Notes: generated from the sequence alone by a model not told the origin. A stretch of DNA of 64,000 nt from an uncultured Aquimarina sp. (GCA_947498705.1 CANMLW010000011.1:124001-188000); one strand, 5' to 3'; counted from the stretch's first letter, positions 8,860-18,377 are shown. A program made the numbers and translations.

Positions 8860-9774
8860 CTATAAAACTTTCTCTACTACTATATTTTCAATAGTTTCTT
8901 TTTCGAAATGAGAAAATACGGTTAAACGAGTATCTCCTTCGCTAAGTCCATAAGGATAATAATCCTTCCATTTCAAACTATTATCCGATACAACATCATT
9001 TAAATCCATCTTTGTTATAAAGGATTGTATATGATAAGTCGTTTTTCTATATCTACCCTGCTCTTCGGTTCTTTCTATAACACGAAGAAAACGTTTTTCT
9101 GACCTAACATAATAAGCATACACTAGTATTAAACACAATACAACAAATCCAAATACACATACAGTTATAACCGGATTTACCAACAATAGCACAAAAAAAG
9201 TTGCCAGTATAGGTAATAGAAAAACACTAATAAATAAAGTCTCCTCTTTTTTTGATATGTTATTTTTCTCTCTAAACTTACCATAAACCTTATTAGGTTT
9301 ATGTACAGATTTCATCACATCAGACAACACTTGCTCTCCTACTTCTTTTTTAATCGTTTTCTGATCAAAAAATTGTGCTGCTTCTTCTTTACCTGAATTG
9401 GAATAAAATGTTTCACAATCTTTCCATTTTACACCTTCTTCAACGAATGGCTTTCCATTTTTTTTTGCCAGTATACTGGATTGAACAACATAAAATATAT
9501 TTTCTTTATGTCCTCTTTTTTCTATTCTTTTTATAAGCCGAAAATAACGATCAAAATTGTTGTTATACCATTTAAATATAATAACAACTAATACTACAAA
9601 CAACCCCAATGCATATAAAAACCAAGGATTATAAAGTAATCCTAGTACAATAGCAACGGTAACAGGAAGATTCGTCGATACTAATAATTCTATATTATTA
9701 ATATGATCTCCATTAGTTCTATCATACCAATAAGGCTTATGTAATGATTTTCTTATCTGAGCTGTTTTTTTCAT
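8860..9774 (-). CDS. Internally duplicated membrane protein of unknown function
   Basis: 304 residues, no family recognised. Each half contains two close membrane helices (about 33-70 and 183-217), a basic patch (FRLIKRIEKRG versus FLRVIERTEEQG), then IQS- or VQSS-type beta sequence and a KWKD motif (VKWKDCETFY versus LKWKDYYPYG). The two halves align along their length and KSLHKP/KSVHKP opens each one, so the protein arose by tandem duplication. The cytoplasmic parts could be a small ligand-binding or PH-like fold; that is a guess. It is a single gene on the minus strand. Confidence 0.7.
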   Translation of the reverse strand: MKKTAQIRKSLHKPYWYDRTNGDHINNIELLVSTNLPVTVAIVLGLLYNPWFLYALGLFVVLVVIIFKWYNNNFDRYFRLIKRIEKRGHKENIFYVVQSSILAKKNGKPFVEEGVKWKDCETFYSNSGKEEAAQFFDQKTIKKEVGEQVLSDVMKSVHKPNKVYGKFREKNNISKKEETLFISVFLLPILATFFVLLLVNPVITVCVFGFVVLCLILVYAYYVRSEKRFLRVIERTEEQGRYRKTTYHIQSFITKMDLNDVVSDNSLKWKDYYPYGLSEGDTRLTVFSHFEKETIENIVVEKVL

Positions 9775-9827
9775 ATATCTAAAAGGACTATTATTTTCAA
9801 ATGGTAATTACTTAAAACTTAGAACCG

Positions 9828-9990
9828 ATACCAAATGAATTTAAAAATGAATCTAAAGAATTTAGATTATATCGTGATCAGATAAACAAGAAAATCCAAG
9901 CATAGCATTAGCTACGATTTTATTTTATTATGAAATATGAGTGCGATAAAAGCAAATTACAAGGCTTGTTTTTATGTTTACTTGATATAT
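9828..9990. repeat. Degenerate copy of the 160-bp MITE-like element
   Basis: Starts with ATACCAAATGAATTT, similar to the left end of the element at 20757. The core at 9901-9916 (CATAGCATTAGCTACG) matches the central core of that element, followed by a similar ATTTTATT-rich stretch. The right inverted end is not recognisable, so the boundary is approximate. Confidence 0.4.
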
Positions 9991-10071
9991 TTATCCAAAG
10001 AACATTCTTTTTGTTCTTGCATAAAGATAAGTAATGTCTGGAATTTTATTATTTACAATAACACCAAAATA

Positions 10072-10103
10072 AATAAACCATGACAAAACTGCCATGGTTT
10101 ATT
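10072..10103 (-). terminator. Hairpin terminator after the E2 gene
   Basis: A perfect 11-bp inverted repeat AATAAACCATG / CATGGTTTATT with a 10-base loop, 27 bases beyond the E2 stop. A T-rich tract follows on the minus strand. Confidence 0.6.
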
Positions 10104-10129
10104 ATTATAAATATTTTTTGTTATGCTTT

Positions 10130-11476
10130 TTAAAATTCTCTATTTACATCCCAAGCTTCTAGGTAATCTTTTACTCGTTGTACAAATTGCCCTCCTAAAG
10201 CACCATTAACAACACGATGATCATAAGAATGTGATAAGAACATTCTATATCGAATACCAATAAAATCACCTTCTGGTGTTTCTATTACCGCAGGAACCTT
10301 TCTTATAGCCCCCAAAGCTAATATCCCTACCTGAGGTTGATTAATAATAGGAGTCCCCATAATACTTCCAAAAGTACCCACATTCGTTACGGTATAAGTA
10401 CCATCTTGTATATCATCTGGTTTTAATGCATTGTTACGAGCTCTATTTGCAAGATCATTCACGGCTTTGGTCATACCTACCAAATTTAACTGGTCTGCAT
10501 TTTTGATCACAGGTACTATTAAATTACCATCGGATAAAGCAGCTGCCATACCAAGATTAATATGTTTCTTTTTAATAATAGTATCTCCCGAAACCGAAAT
10601 ATTCATCATAGGAAAATCCTTAAGAGCTTTTGCCACAGCCTCCATAAATATAGGAGTAAATGTCAGTTTTTCTCCTTCCCTCTCCATAAAACCTACTTTG
10701 GCCTTCTTTCTCCAGTTCCAGATATTTGTAACATCTGCCTCTATAAAAGACTGAACATGAGCAGAAGTTTGAACCGAGTTTACCATATGGTTTGCTACCA
10801 GTTTACCCATTCTAGTCATCTCTATAATCTCATCTTCTCCTGAAGCAATAACTGGAGCCGCCTTAGAGCTACTCTTTTCCTTTTCTGAAGCTATTGTTTT
10901 TTCTTGTAATTGATTTGTAGCAACCGGTTCTTTTACTTTACCACTTTTACGATCTTCTACAAATTGAAGTATATCTTTTTTAGTAACACGACTATCTTTC
11001 CCTGTCCCTTCGATAGATTCTAGTTCACTAAGAGAAACTCCCTCTGTCGCTGCAATATTCTTTACTAGTGGAGAATAAAATTTTGTACTGCCATCAAAAT
11101 CAACACTTGTATTGGCAGTAACCACTTCTGTAACCTCTGCTATTTGAGTTTCTATGACATTCGCTTCTTCTGGAACTTCCTGGTTATTCGTTGATTCTAC
11201 AAAAGAATCAGACGCTACCTCTACAGCACCATTAGACTCTGTTTCAATTACAGCAATCACCTGCCCCACCTGTATAACATCATCAACTTCAAACAGCTTT
11301 TCTATCAAAACTCCCTCTACTTCGCTAGGCACTTCACTATCGACTTTATCTGTTGCAATCTCTACAATCGCATCGTCTAACTCTATAGTATCCCCAACTT
11401 CTTTTAACCAAGTTGTTATTGTTGCCTCTGCAACACTCTCACCCATCTTTGGAAGTTTTAGCTCAAATTTTGCCAT
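10130..11476 (-). CDS. 2-oxo acid dehydrogenase E2, dihydrolipoyl acyltransferase
   Basis: 448 residues from the internal ATG (MAKFELKLPKMGES), which gives the canonical lipoyl-domain start; an ATG four codons upstream is also possible. Lipoyl domain 1-78 with the lipoylated Lys44 in EIATDKVDSEV. Peripheral subunit-binding domain about 132-170 (SPLVKNIAATEGVSL). Catalytic acyltransferase domain to the end, with the active-site His in SYDHRVVNGA. It transfers acyl groups from E1 to CoA. Sequence and length suit the branched-chain 2-oxo acid type rather than the 2-oxoglutarate one, but no E1 or E3 lies nearby to confirm this. LipA, encoded at 35 kb, would support its lipoylation. It is downstream of recR and the glycosyltransferase on the same strand. 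Confidence 0.88.
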   Translation of the reverse strand: MAKFELKLPKMGESVAEATITTWLKEVGDTIELDDAIVEIATDKVDSEVPSEVEGVLIEKLFEVDDVIQVGQVIAVIETESNGAVEVASDSFVESTNNQEVPEEANVIETQIAEVTEVVTANTSVDFDGSTKFYSPLVKNIAATEGVSLSELESIEGTGKDSRVTKKDILQFVEDRKSGKVKEPVATNQLQEKTIASEKEKSSSKAAPVIASGEDEIIEMTRMGKLVANHMVNSVQTSAHVQSFIEADVTNIWNWRKKAKVGFMEREGEKLTFTPIFMEAVAKALKDFPMMNISVSGDTIIKKKHINLGMAAALSDGNLIVPVIKNADQLNLVGMTKAVNDLANRARNNALKPDDIQDGTYTVTNVGTFGSIMGTPIINQPQVGILALGAIRKVPAVIETPEGDFIGIRYRMFLSHSYDHRVVNGALGGQFVQRVKDYLEAWDVNREF

Positions 11477-11564
11477 ATCCTTAATCAAAAGTGTTTATTT
11501 GTTTACGTTTTTGCGAATTTAATAAAAATAAGGCTAAAAAATTAATTTTTCCTTATATATTTTT

Positions 11565-12692
11565 CTACAACCAAATTACTTCTCCTTTTCCATCATTAAA
11601 ATCGCTACCTACGATATAATCGCTACCTTGTGGTCGTATTTTATATGTTATTCTATTATTTTTATTCTTTTGCATACAATCAATAATATCATCAAAAGCT
11701 ATAAAATTGTTATCAAAGATAATCTCGATATTTTGATCTCCCAAATTTGTTAACCTTTCTCTTGAAATCTTTTTGATTTTTTGAGATAGAATCGCCTTTA
11801 ATTTCTGTTTTAAACGTGCATCTTCTGAAATCAAATAATATTGATTTATACTATTGCTTTTTTTAATACGTTTCTGTAATCTCAAAATCGAAGCTACCAT
11901 TTGTATGGCAATAGAAATCAGCACATCAAACAACCAATTGCTTTGAAAATGCTTTTTATAAAAGATTCTCATTGCATTATAAAATTGCTTTACATAAACC
12001 TCATTACGCCCAATACTTTCTGCTCTATAATGAATTGCTACAGTATCTCCTATATAATAATTCTGAAATCCTTTTTTTTTCATTCTATAGCACAAATCTA
12101 TATCCTCGCAACATAAAAAGAAATCTTCATCAAAACCATTTATCAAATCGAACGCTTTTTTCTTTATTAATAAAAAAGAACCCGACAACACATCGACATA
12201 ACCATTTTTTTCTGAAGGTATATGCTTGGCATAATAATTCTTTACACTACCAAAATTAACCCCTAAAAGTCTTTGTAATGAGGTTAACGGTGACGGAATA
12301 TTACGTTTACTATCATTAAGAAACCTACCCTTACCATCTATGAGTCTTGGGCCCAAAATCCCTAAATTCGGTAATCGCTTAGCTCTATCTAATAAACTAG
12401 AAAATGTTCTTGATCCCACTACTATATCTGGATTAAGAAAACAAACATATTCTCCTTTTGCCTGATTAGCTCCTTGATTATTAGCTCTCGACAAGCCTAT
12501 ATTTTGTTCATTTTCAATAAGCCGCACCCAAGCAAATCGATCTTTTATCATTTTACAACTCTGATCTTTAGAACCATTATCAACTACAATAACCTCTGCC
12601 TTACTATCTCGCAATGCTTCTTTAACACTTATCAAGCATAGCTCAAGAAAATGACGAACATTGTAATTTACAATAACAACAGATAGTTTCAG
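11565..12692 (-). CDS. Family 2 glycosyltransferase with apparent CTG start
   Basis: 375 residues if it starts at CTG 12692-12690. Then the N-terminus reads (M)KLSVVIVNYNVRHF, exactly the canonical GT2 opening with its first beta strand. The next usable start, a TTG at 12635, would delete that strand. No ATG, GTG or TTG lies in frame between 12692 and an in-frame stop at 12738-12740. Other motifs: VVDNGSKDQS, the metal-binding region CFLNPDIVV, and FLCCEDIDLCYRMKKKGF, whose ED is the usual catalytic pair. Family members transfer sugars such as rhamnose to surface polysaccharides; the substrate is unknown. A 170-residue C-terminal extension contains one hydrophobic segment. It begins 26 bases after recR and is probably co-transcribed with it. 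Confidence 0.85.
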   Translation of the reverse strand: MKLSVVIVNYNVRHFLELCLISVKEALRDSKAEVIVVDNGSKDQSCKMIKDRFAWVRLIENEQNIGLSRANNQGANQAKGEYVCFLNPDIVVGSRTFSSLLDRAKRLPNLGILGPRLIDGKGRFLNDSKRNIPSPLTSLQRLLGVNFGSVKNYYAKHIPSEKNGYVDVLSGSFLLIKKKAFDLINGFDEDFFLCCEDIDLCYRMKKKGFQNYYIGDTVAIHYRAESIGRNEVYVKQFYNAMRIFYKKHFQSNWLFDVLISIAIQMVASILRLQKRIKKSNSINQYYLISEDARLKQKLKAILSQKIKKISRERLTNLGDQNIEIIFDNNFIAFDDIIDCMQKNKNNRITYKIRPQGSDYIVGSDFNDGKGEVIWL

Positions 12693-12718
12693 GGTGTAAA
12701 AATTTAAGTTTTGCTTCT

Positions 12719-13336
12719 TTAACTTTTCAAAGCATTTTCAAAAGGTATCCTATTACGTATACTTCTTCCTAACGTAAGCTCATCTGCATATTCTAATTCA
12801 TCATTTACTCCTATTCCTCTCGCAATGGTAGATGTTTTTATAGATAACCCTTCTAATTGCTTATAAATATAAAAATTTGTAGTATCTCCTTCCATCGTAG
12901 CACTCAAAGCAAAAATTAATTCTTTTACTTCTCCTTTTTTTACTTTTTCTACCAAAGGAGCAATAGTTAATTCATGAGGGCCGATGCCTTCTAATGGATT
13001 TATTTTTCCGCCTAAGACATGATATAGCCCTCTATATTGACCCGTGTTTTCAATTGCCATAACATCTCGTATATCCTCTACTATACAAATCAGTTCTCTA
13101 TTTCTATTTGGGTTATTGCAAATTTCGCATATAGTGACATCACTTATGTTATGACATGATTTACAAAATTTCACATCTGACCTTAAGGCCCCCAAAGCCT
13201 TCACCAAATGCTCTGTTTGTGTTTCTGGCTGTCTTAGTAAATGTAATACCAATCTTAATGCTGTACGCTTACCTACCCCAGGTAACTGGGACATCTCATA
13301 GACAGCATTCTCTAATAATTTTGAAGAAAATTCCAT
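12719..13336 (-). CDS. recR: Recombination mediator RecR
   Basis: 205 residues from [20 protein letters not shown]; an upstream ATG would add 23 atypical residues. The helix-hairpin-helix [12 protein letters not shown] sits near residue 17. The four-Cys zinc finger (CKSC ... CEIC) is at about 57-72. The Toprim domain carries [16 protein letters not shown], and the C-terminus has the Walker-like [18 protein letters not shown]. RecR acts with RecO and RecF to load RecA at gaps. It leads a minus-strand group with the GT2 and E2 genes. Confidence 0.96.
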   Translation of the reverse strand: MEFSSKLLENAVYEMSQLPGVGKRTALRLVLHLLRQPETQTEHLVKALGALRSDVKFCKSCHNISDVTICEICNNPNRNRELICIVEDIRDVMAIENTGQYRGLYHVLGGKINPLEGIGPHELTIAPLVEKVKKGEVKELIFALSATMEGDTTNFYIYKQLEGLSIKTSTIARGIGVNDELEYADELTLGRSIRNRIPFENALKS

Positions 13337-13544
13337 AGCACTACAAATGTACAGTTTTTTTAATGTTTGTAGTCGTTGGTTTGACATCATAATAACGCCG
13401 TTCACTAAAACTACAATACATCAAAGATCAAACAAGCCGTGTATATTTTGTTTTACTACACTTCAGAACACAAAAAAAATAGTATTGATCGTGTAGCTAC
13501 TCTGTATTTTATTACTTTTACTTAAAAACATCAAGATAGTAGCT

Positions 13545-13697
13545 ATGCTTTCAGAACAAACACAGCTTATTTTAACAGTATTAGCAATTGCTGTTTTATT
13601 TGTGATCGTTTCCTGGAACACAAAACGAAACAAAAACAAGCTATATAACCGTGATAAACGTAATTTCAGAAAGAATTACGAAAAAAAGAAAAAATAA
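13545..13697 (+). CDS. Small single-pass membrane protein
   Basis: 50 residues, beginning MLSEQTQLILTVLAIAVLF. One membrane helix (about 7-24) is followed by a very basic Lys/Arg/Asn-rich tail. It ends only six bases before the cobalamin adenosyltransferase start, so the two are probably one transcript. It is short, but codon use and helix-plus-charged-tail architecture suggest a real gene. Function unknown. Confidence 0.6.
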   Translation: MLSEQTQLILTVLAIAVLFVIVSWNTKRNKNKLYNRDKRNFRKNYEKKKK

Positions 13698-13703
13698 CTC
13701 TCT

Positions 13704-14300
13704 ATGAAAATATACACAAAAACAGGTGACAAAGGGACCACAGCATTGTTTGGAGGAACCAGAGTCCCTAAACATCATATTCGTATCGACAGTTACGGCA
13801 CTGTAGATGAGTTAAACTCTTATATAGGACTTATTAGAGATCAAGAAATTGATAACTCTTCCAAAAAAACACTTATCGACATACAAGATAAACTTTTTAC
13901 AGTTGGAGCGGTGTTAGCGACCGATCCCGAAAAAGCGATTTTAAAGAGTGGTCAAAAAAGACTTAACATTCCAACTATTTCTTCTGAAGATATTAAGTTT
14001 TTAGAAAAAGAAATTGATGCTATGAATGAATCACTAGCGCCTATGACACATTTTGTATTACCAGGAGGTCACCAAACTGTGTCATTCTGTCATGTAGCCC
14101 GTTGTGTATGTCGCAGAGCAGAACGTTTGGCTAGTGCTCTCTATGAAATCGAGCCTTTTGAAGAGAAAAACTTACAGTATTTAAACCGACTATCTGACTA
14201 CCTTTTTGTACTGGCACGAAAGTTGTCATTCGATCTAAGAGCAGAAGAAATTAAATGGATTCCTGAAAAAAATCCTAACAACAAAACCACTGCAAAATAA
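13704..14300 (+). CDS. PduO-type cob(I)alamin adenosyltransferase
   Basis: 198 residues. The signature YTKTGDKGTTALFGGTRVPK at the N-terminus binds ATP. SYGTVDELNSYIG and the C-terminal RCVCRRAERL with the buried Arg/Asp pair are further PduO-family motifs. The enzyme transfers the 5'-deoxyadenosyl group from ATP to cob(I)alamin, making adenosylcobalamin. MeaB, encoded at 25.5 kb, protects the matching user enzyme, methylmalonyl-CoA mutase, so propionate or branched-chain catabolism is likely. It is directly downstream of the small membrane protein. Confidence 0.94.
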   Translation: MKIYTKTGDKGTTALFGGTRVPKHHIRIDSYGTVDELNSYIGLIRDQEIDNSSKKTLIDIQDKLFTVGAVLATDPEKAILKSGQKRLNIPTISSEDIKFLEKEIDAMNESLAPMTHFVLPGGHQTVSFCHVARCVCRRAERLASALYEIEPFEEKNLQYLNRLSDYLFVLARKLSFDLRAEEIKWIPEKNPNNKTTAK

Positions 14301-14362
14301 TTAATGGGAAAGCCCAGAAAATCACGTTCTTATAATTATTGTTTAAATAATTAATTTTTTAC

Positions 14363-14392
14363 TTGACTTTTTAAACTAAAAAATTATTTTTG
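14363..14392 (+). promoter_or_regulatory. Promoter of the DUF2795 gene
   Basis: TTG (14363-14365) and TATTTTTG (14385-14392) are separated by 19 bases, close to the consensus TTTG-N19-TAnnTTTG. The gene starts 25 bases after the -7 box. Confidence 0.7.
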
Positions 14393-14417
14393 CAAAAAAA
14401 ATTAAACCAGTAAACAT

Positions 14418-14639
14418 ATGTATTGGACTTTAGAATTAGCATCCTATTTAAGTGATGCGCCTTGGCCAGCTACAAAAGACGAATTAATCGATTACGCAAT
14501 TCGTACTGGAGCACCTCTAGAGGTTGTAGAAAACCTACAAGCAATTGAAGATGAAGGAGACTCATATGACTCTATAGAAGAGATATGGCCTGATTATCCG
14601 ACTGACGAAGATTATCTTTGGAATGAGGATGAATATTAA
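14418..14639 (+). CDS. DUF2795 family small acidic protein
   Basis: 73 residues, strongly acidic at the C-terminus (DEDYLWNEDEY). The pattern MYWTLELASYLSDAPWPATK is typical of the small DUF2795 proteins of Flavobacteriia. It has its own promoter and terminator, so it is expressed as a single gene. The family fold is a small helical bundle; the function is unknown. Confidence 0.88.
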   Translation: MYWTLELASYLSDAPWPATKDELIDYAIRTGAPLEVVENLQAIEDEGDSYDSIEEIWPDYPTDEDYLWNEDEY

Positions 14640-14659
14640 ATGAATTAAAATAGTATTAA

Positions 14660-14684
14660 AAGTCTCGAAAGAGGCTTTTTTTTT
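14660..14684 (+). terminator. Intrinsic terminator after DUF2795
   Basis: Stem AAGTCTC / GAGGCTT with a GAAA tetraloop and a run of nine T. Confidence 0.88.
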
Positions 14685-14736
14685 GCGTAAATTACGCCGC
14701 TTTTAACCTTAATTCTATTATTAGAATCGGTTACAT

Positions 14737-14968
14737 GTGCTAAAAAATTGTGAAATATATAAACATCATATTTCACAACAACCTTAGCACTGTATTCGTT
14801 TTTATAAAATAGAATTTGGATTAAAATGTTATTTACGGCATAAAAGTATTGTATAACAGGCCATCATTTGGTCTTGAGATAGGATAAATCTCGATATTTA
14901 AGAGATCAAGCCTTATTGTTACCTCTTTGCAAGAGGTAAATCAGTTAGTTTCAAAATTGAAACTAAAA
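14737..14968 (+). promoter_or_regulatory. Hairpin-rich leader upstream of secA
   Basis: Between the DUF2795 terminator and secA lie several inverted repeats. GTGCTAA...TTAGCAC enclosing TTGTGAAATAT / ATATTTCACAA spans 14737-14790. CTTGA/TCAAG with GAGAT/ATCTC lies around 14870-14913. TTACCTCTT-TGC-AAGAGGTAA is at 14919-14939. AGTTTCAA/TTGAAACT is at about 14951-14968. No reading frame is convincing here. A cis-acting RNA leader is a reasonable inference, not proven. Confidence 0.4.
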
Positions 14969-14994
14969 TCTCATTAAACACATAATCATATATT

Positions 14995-17900
14995 ATGGGA
15001 ATTTTAGATTCTGTATTAAAAGTATTTGTAGGAGATAAATCCAAAAAAGATATAAAAGAGGTTCAACCAAAAGTTGAGCTCATTAAAAAAGCCGGAAAAG
15101 CATTAGAAAACATTTCTCATGACGAATTACGTGCCAAAACTGTTGAGTTTAAAAAACGAATAGATGATGCCAGAGCAGCCATTAATTCTAAAATCGACTC
15201 ACTTAAAGAAGAAGCCAATACTACAGAAGACATAGACAAAAAAGAAGATATCTATGGCGAGATTGATAAACTAAAAGAAGAAGCTTATCAAACTACCGAA
15301 AAAGCCTTAAACGATATTCTACCAGAAGCTTTTGCTGTAATAAAAGAAACTGCAAAACGATTTGCAAACAACGATACTGTTACGGTAACCGCCTCTGCAT
15401 ATGACAGAGAGTTATCGGGAACCAGAACCCATATCACCCTTGACAATGACCAAGCCATTTGGTCAACAAGTTGGGATGCTGCAGGAAAAGAAGTTAAATG
15501 GGACATGATCCATTATGATGTGCAGTTAATTGGTGGAATTACACTACACCAAGGGAAAGTAGCCGAAATGCAAACAGGAGAAGGAAAGACATTAGTAGCC
15601 ACACTTCCTGTTTATCTTAATGCTTTATCTGGTAATGGTGTTCACCTTGTAACCGTAAACGATTATCTTGCTCGTCGTGATAGTGAATGGATGGCGCCTA
15701 TTTTTCAATTTCATGGTCTTACTGTAGACTGTATCGACAACCATAAGCCCAACTCTGCAGAACGTAGAGCAGCATATAATGCTGATATCACTTACGGAAC
15801 CAATAACGAATTTGGTTTTGACTACTTAAGAGATAATATGTCTCACGCTCCAGAAGATTTGGTACAACGACCTCATAATTACGCGATCATAGATGAGGTA
15901 GATTCAGTGTTGATCGATGATGCACGTACACCATTAATCATTTCTGGTCCTATTCCAAAAGGAGATGTTCACGAATTTGATGAACTAAAACCAAAAATAT
16001 CAGACATTGTCTCTGTACAGCAAAAATACCTTACAACCGTCTTAGCAGAAGCCAAAAAGCTAATTAAAGAAGGGGATACTAAAGAAGGTGGTTTTAAACT
16101 ACTTCAGGTATATAGGGGAATTCCTAAAAATAAAGCATTAATCAAGTTTTTAAGTGAAGAAGGTGTAAAACAATTACTTCAAAAAACTGAAAACTTCTAT
16201 ATGCAGGACAACAATCGTGAAATGCATAAAATCGATGCAGATTTGTACTATGTTATAGAAGAAAAAAATAATCAGATTGACCTTACCGATAAAGGAGTAG
16301 ATTACCTTTCTGGCAAAGAAGATCCCGATTTCTTTGTCTTACCTCAAATCGGTATGGAGATTGCAAAAATCGAGAAGCTAGAACTATCTAAAGAAGATGA
16401 AGCCGAAAAGAAAGAAGAACTTTTTAGAGATTATAGCGTAAAAAGTGAAAGAATACACACGTTAAGACAACTTCTAAAAGCATATTCATTATTCGAAAAA
16501 GACGTAGAATATGTAGTAATGGACAATAAAGTAAAAATTGTCGATGAACAAACCGGTCGTATTATGGACGGTAGAAGATATAGTGATGGATTACACCAAG
16601 CAATAGAAGCCAAAGAAAATGTAAAGATTGAAGATGCAACGCAAACTTTTGCTACTGTAACATTACAGAATTATTTTAGAATGTACGGTAAACTATCAGG
16701 TATGACAGGTACCGCCGTTACAGAAGCAGGTGAACTTTGGGAAATTTACAAATTAGATGTAGTAGAAATACCAACCAATCGTCCTATTGCGAGACATGAT
16801 AGAGAAGATTTGGTATACAAAACTAAGCGCGAAAAATACAACGCAGTAATAGATCAAGTTACCGAACTATCAAAAGCAGGGAGACCTGTACTTATTGGTA
16901 CAACCTCTGTAGAAATATCTGAGTTGTTAGGAAGGATGCTTACGATTCGTAAAGTACCTCATAATGTATTAAATGCCAAATTGCATAAAAAAGAGGCCGA
17001 TATTGTTGCCGAAGCAGGTAATACAGGTATGGTAACTATTGCAACCAATATGGCAGGTCGTGGTACAGATATTAAACTATCTGACGAAGTAAAAGCTGCG
17101 GGAGGTCTTGCAATTGTAGGTACAGAGCGTCATGATTCTCGACGTGTAGACAGACAGTTAAGAGGTCGTGCAGGTCGACAAGGAGATCCAGGAAGCTCTC
17201 AATTCTATGTATCGTTAGAAGATAATCTTATGCGATTATTTGGTTCTGAAAGAATTGCAAAGATGATGGACCGAATGGGCTTAAAAGAAGGAGAGGTTAT
17301 TCAACATTCTATGATTTCTAAATCCATAGAAAGAGCGCAGAAAAAAGTCGAAGAAAATAACTTTGGTGTCCGTAAACGACTATTAGAATATGATGATGTA
17401 ATGAATGCACAGCGTGAAGTAGTTTACAAACGTCGTTATCATGCATTATTTGGAGAGCGTTTAAGAGTCGATATTGCAAATATGATCTATGACACAGTAG
17501 AAGTTATCACCGACGGAAATAAAGACGCTCAGGACTTTAAAAATTTCGAATTTGAGCTAATTCGCTATTTCTCTATGAGCAGTCCGGTATCTGAAGCTGA
17601 ATTTGAAAAGATGGATACTCAAAAAATTGCAGGAGAAGTTTACAAAACTGCATATGAGCATTATCAAGATAAGATGAAACGTAATGCAGAAACTGCATAC
17701 CCAGTAATCAAGCAAGTATTCGAAGACCCTTCTAGCAACTACGAAAGAATCTTAGTACCGTTTACAGATGGTATAAAAAGTATCAATGTTGCTACAGATT
17801 TACAAAAAGCATACGAATCTGAAGGAAAACAATTAATCACCGATTTTGAAAAAAATATCACATTAGCTATTATCGATGATGCATGGAAAACGCATCTTCG

Positions 17901-18351
17901 AAAAATGGATGAATTAAAACAAAGTGTTCAGCTAGCAGTACACGAACAAAAAGATCCTTTACTAATCTATAAGTTCGAAGCTTTTGAATTGTTTAAAGCT
18001 ATGATCGAGGAAGTAAATAAAGATGTAATTTCTTTCTTGTTTAAAGGAGAGTTGCCGACAGGTAATACTCAGGACATTTCTGAAGCACGTCAAGTTAGAA
18101 AGAAAGAGAAGTTAGAAACTTCTAAAGAGGAAATCCCTAACATGGATGAACGAGCGGCTCAAAACCGAGCTGCCGGACAAACACAAGGGCAACCTCAGGT
18201 TACAGAAACTATTGTTAGAGAACAACCAAAAATTGGTCGTAACGACAGGGTAACCATCAAACACGTTATGAGTGGTGAAAATAAAACTGTAAAATACAAA
18301 CAAGCTATCCCTTTAATAGAAAAAGGTGAATGGGTAATTATTGATAATTAG
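14995..18351 (+). CDS. secA: Preprotein translocase motor subunit SecA
   Basis: 1118 residues, the long Bacteroidota form with insertions. The motor Walker A is MQTGEGKT (residues 192-199). It is followed by VNDYLARRDSEWM, the DEVD box in IIDEVDSVLIDDARTPLI, GTTSVEISELLG, and the ATPase motif TNMAGRGTDI with QLRGRAGRQGDPG. SecA drives preproteins through SecYEG. The C-terminal zinc-binding CxC motif of E. coli SecA is absent; the protein ends in VKYKQAIPLIEKGEWVI instead. A long structured leader precedes it, and a strong bidirectional terminator follows. Confidence 0.97.
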   Translation: MGILDSVLKVFVGDKSKKDIKEVQPKVELIKKAGKALENISHDELRAKTVEFKKRIDDARAAINSKIDSLKEEANTTEDIDKKEDIYGEIDKLKEEAYQTTEKALNDILPEAFAVIKETAKRFANNDTVTVTASAYDRELSGTRTHITLDNDQAIWSTSWDAAGKEVKWDMIHYDVQLIGGITLHQGKVAEMQTGEGKTLVATLPVYLNALSGNGVHLVTVNDYLARRDSEWMAPIFQFHGLTVDCIDNHKPNSAERRAAYNADITYGTNNEFGFDYLRDNMSHAPEDLVQRPHNYAIIDEVDSVLIDDARTPLIISGPIPKGDVHEFDELKPKISDIVSVQQKYLTTVLAEAKKLIKEGDTKEGGFKLLQVYRGIPKNKALIKFLSEEGVKQLLQKTENFYMQDNNREMHKIDADLYYVIEEKNNQIDLTDKGVDYLSGKEDPDFFVLPQIGMEIAKIEKLELSKEDEAEKKEELFRDYSVKSERIHTLRQLLKAYSLFEKDVEYVVMDNKVKIVDEQTGRIMDGRRYSDGLHQAIEAKENVKIEDATQTFATVTLQNYFRMYGKLSGMTGTAVTEAGELWEIYKLDVVEIPTNRPIARHDREDLVYKTKREKYNAVIDQVTELSKAGRPVLIGTTSVEISELLGRMLTIRKVPHNVLNAKLHKKEADIVAEAGNTGMVTIATNMAGRGTDIKLSDEVKAAGGLAIVGTERHDSRRVDRQLRGRAGRQGDPGSSQFYVSLEDNLMRLFGSERIAKMMDRMGLKEGEVIQHSMISKSIERAQKKVEENNFGVRKRLLEYDDVMNAQREVVYKRRYHALFGERLRVDIANMIYDTVEVITDGNKDAQDFKNFEFELIRYFSMSSPVSEAEFEKMDTQKIAGEVYKTAYEHYQDKMKRNAETAYPVIKQVFEDPSSNYERILVPFTDGIKSINVATDLQKAYESEGKQLITDFEKNITLAIIDDAWKTHLRKMDELKQSVQLAVHEQKDPLLIYKFEAFELFKAMIEEVNKDVISFLFKGELPTGNTQDISEARQVRKKEKLETSKEEIPNMDERAAQNRAAGQTQGQPQVTETIVREQPKIGRNDRVTIKHVMSGENKTVKYKQAIPLIEKGEWVIIDN

Positions 18352-18377
18352 CAACACACATTCACTAAACAAACCAA

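Noticed and set aside
13156..13338. ORF opposite recR
   Set aside because: It is the antisense of a strongly supported gene.
14737..14968. secA leader as a SecM-like peptide gene
   Set aside because: No reading frame with a signal peptide and arrest motif was found.
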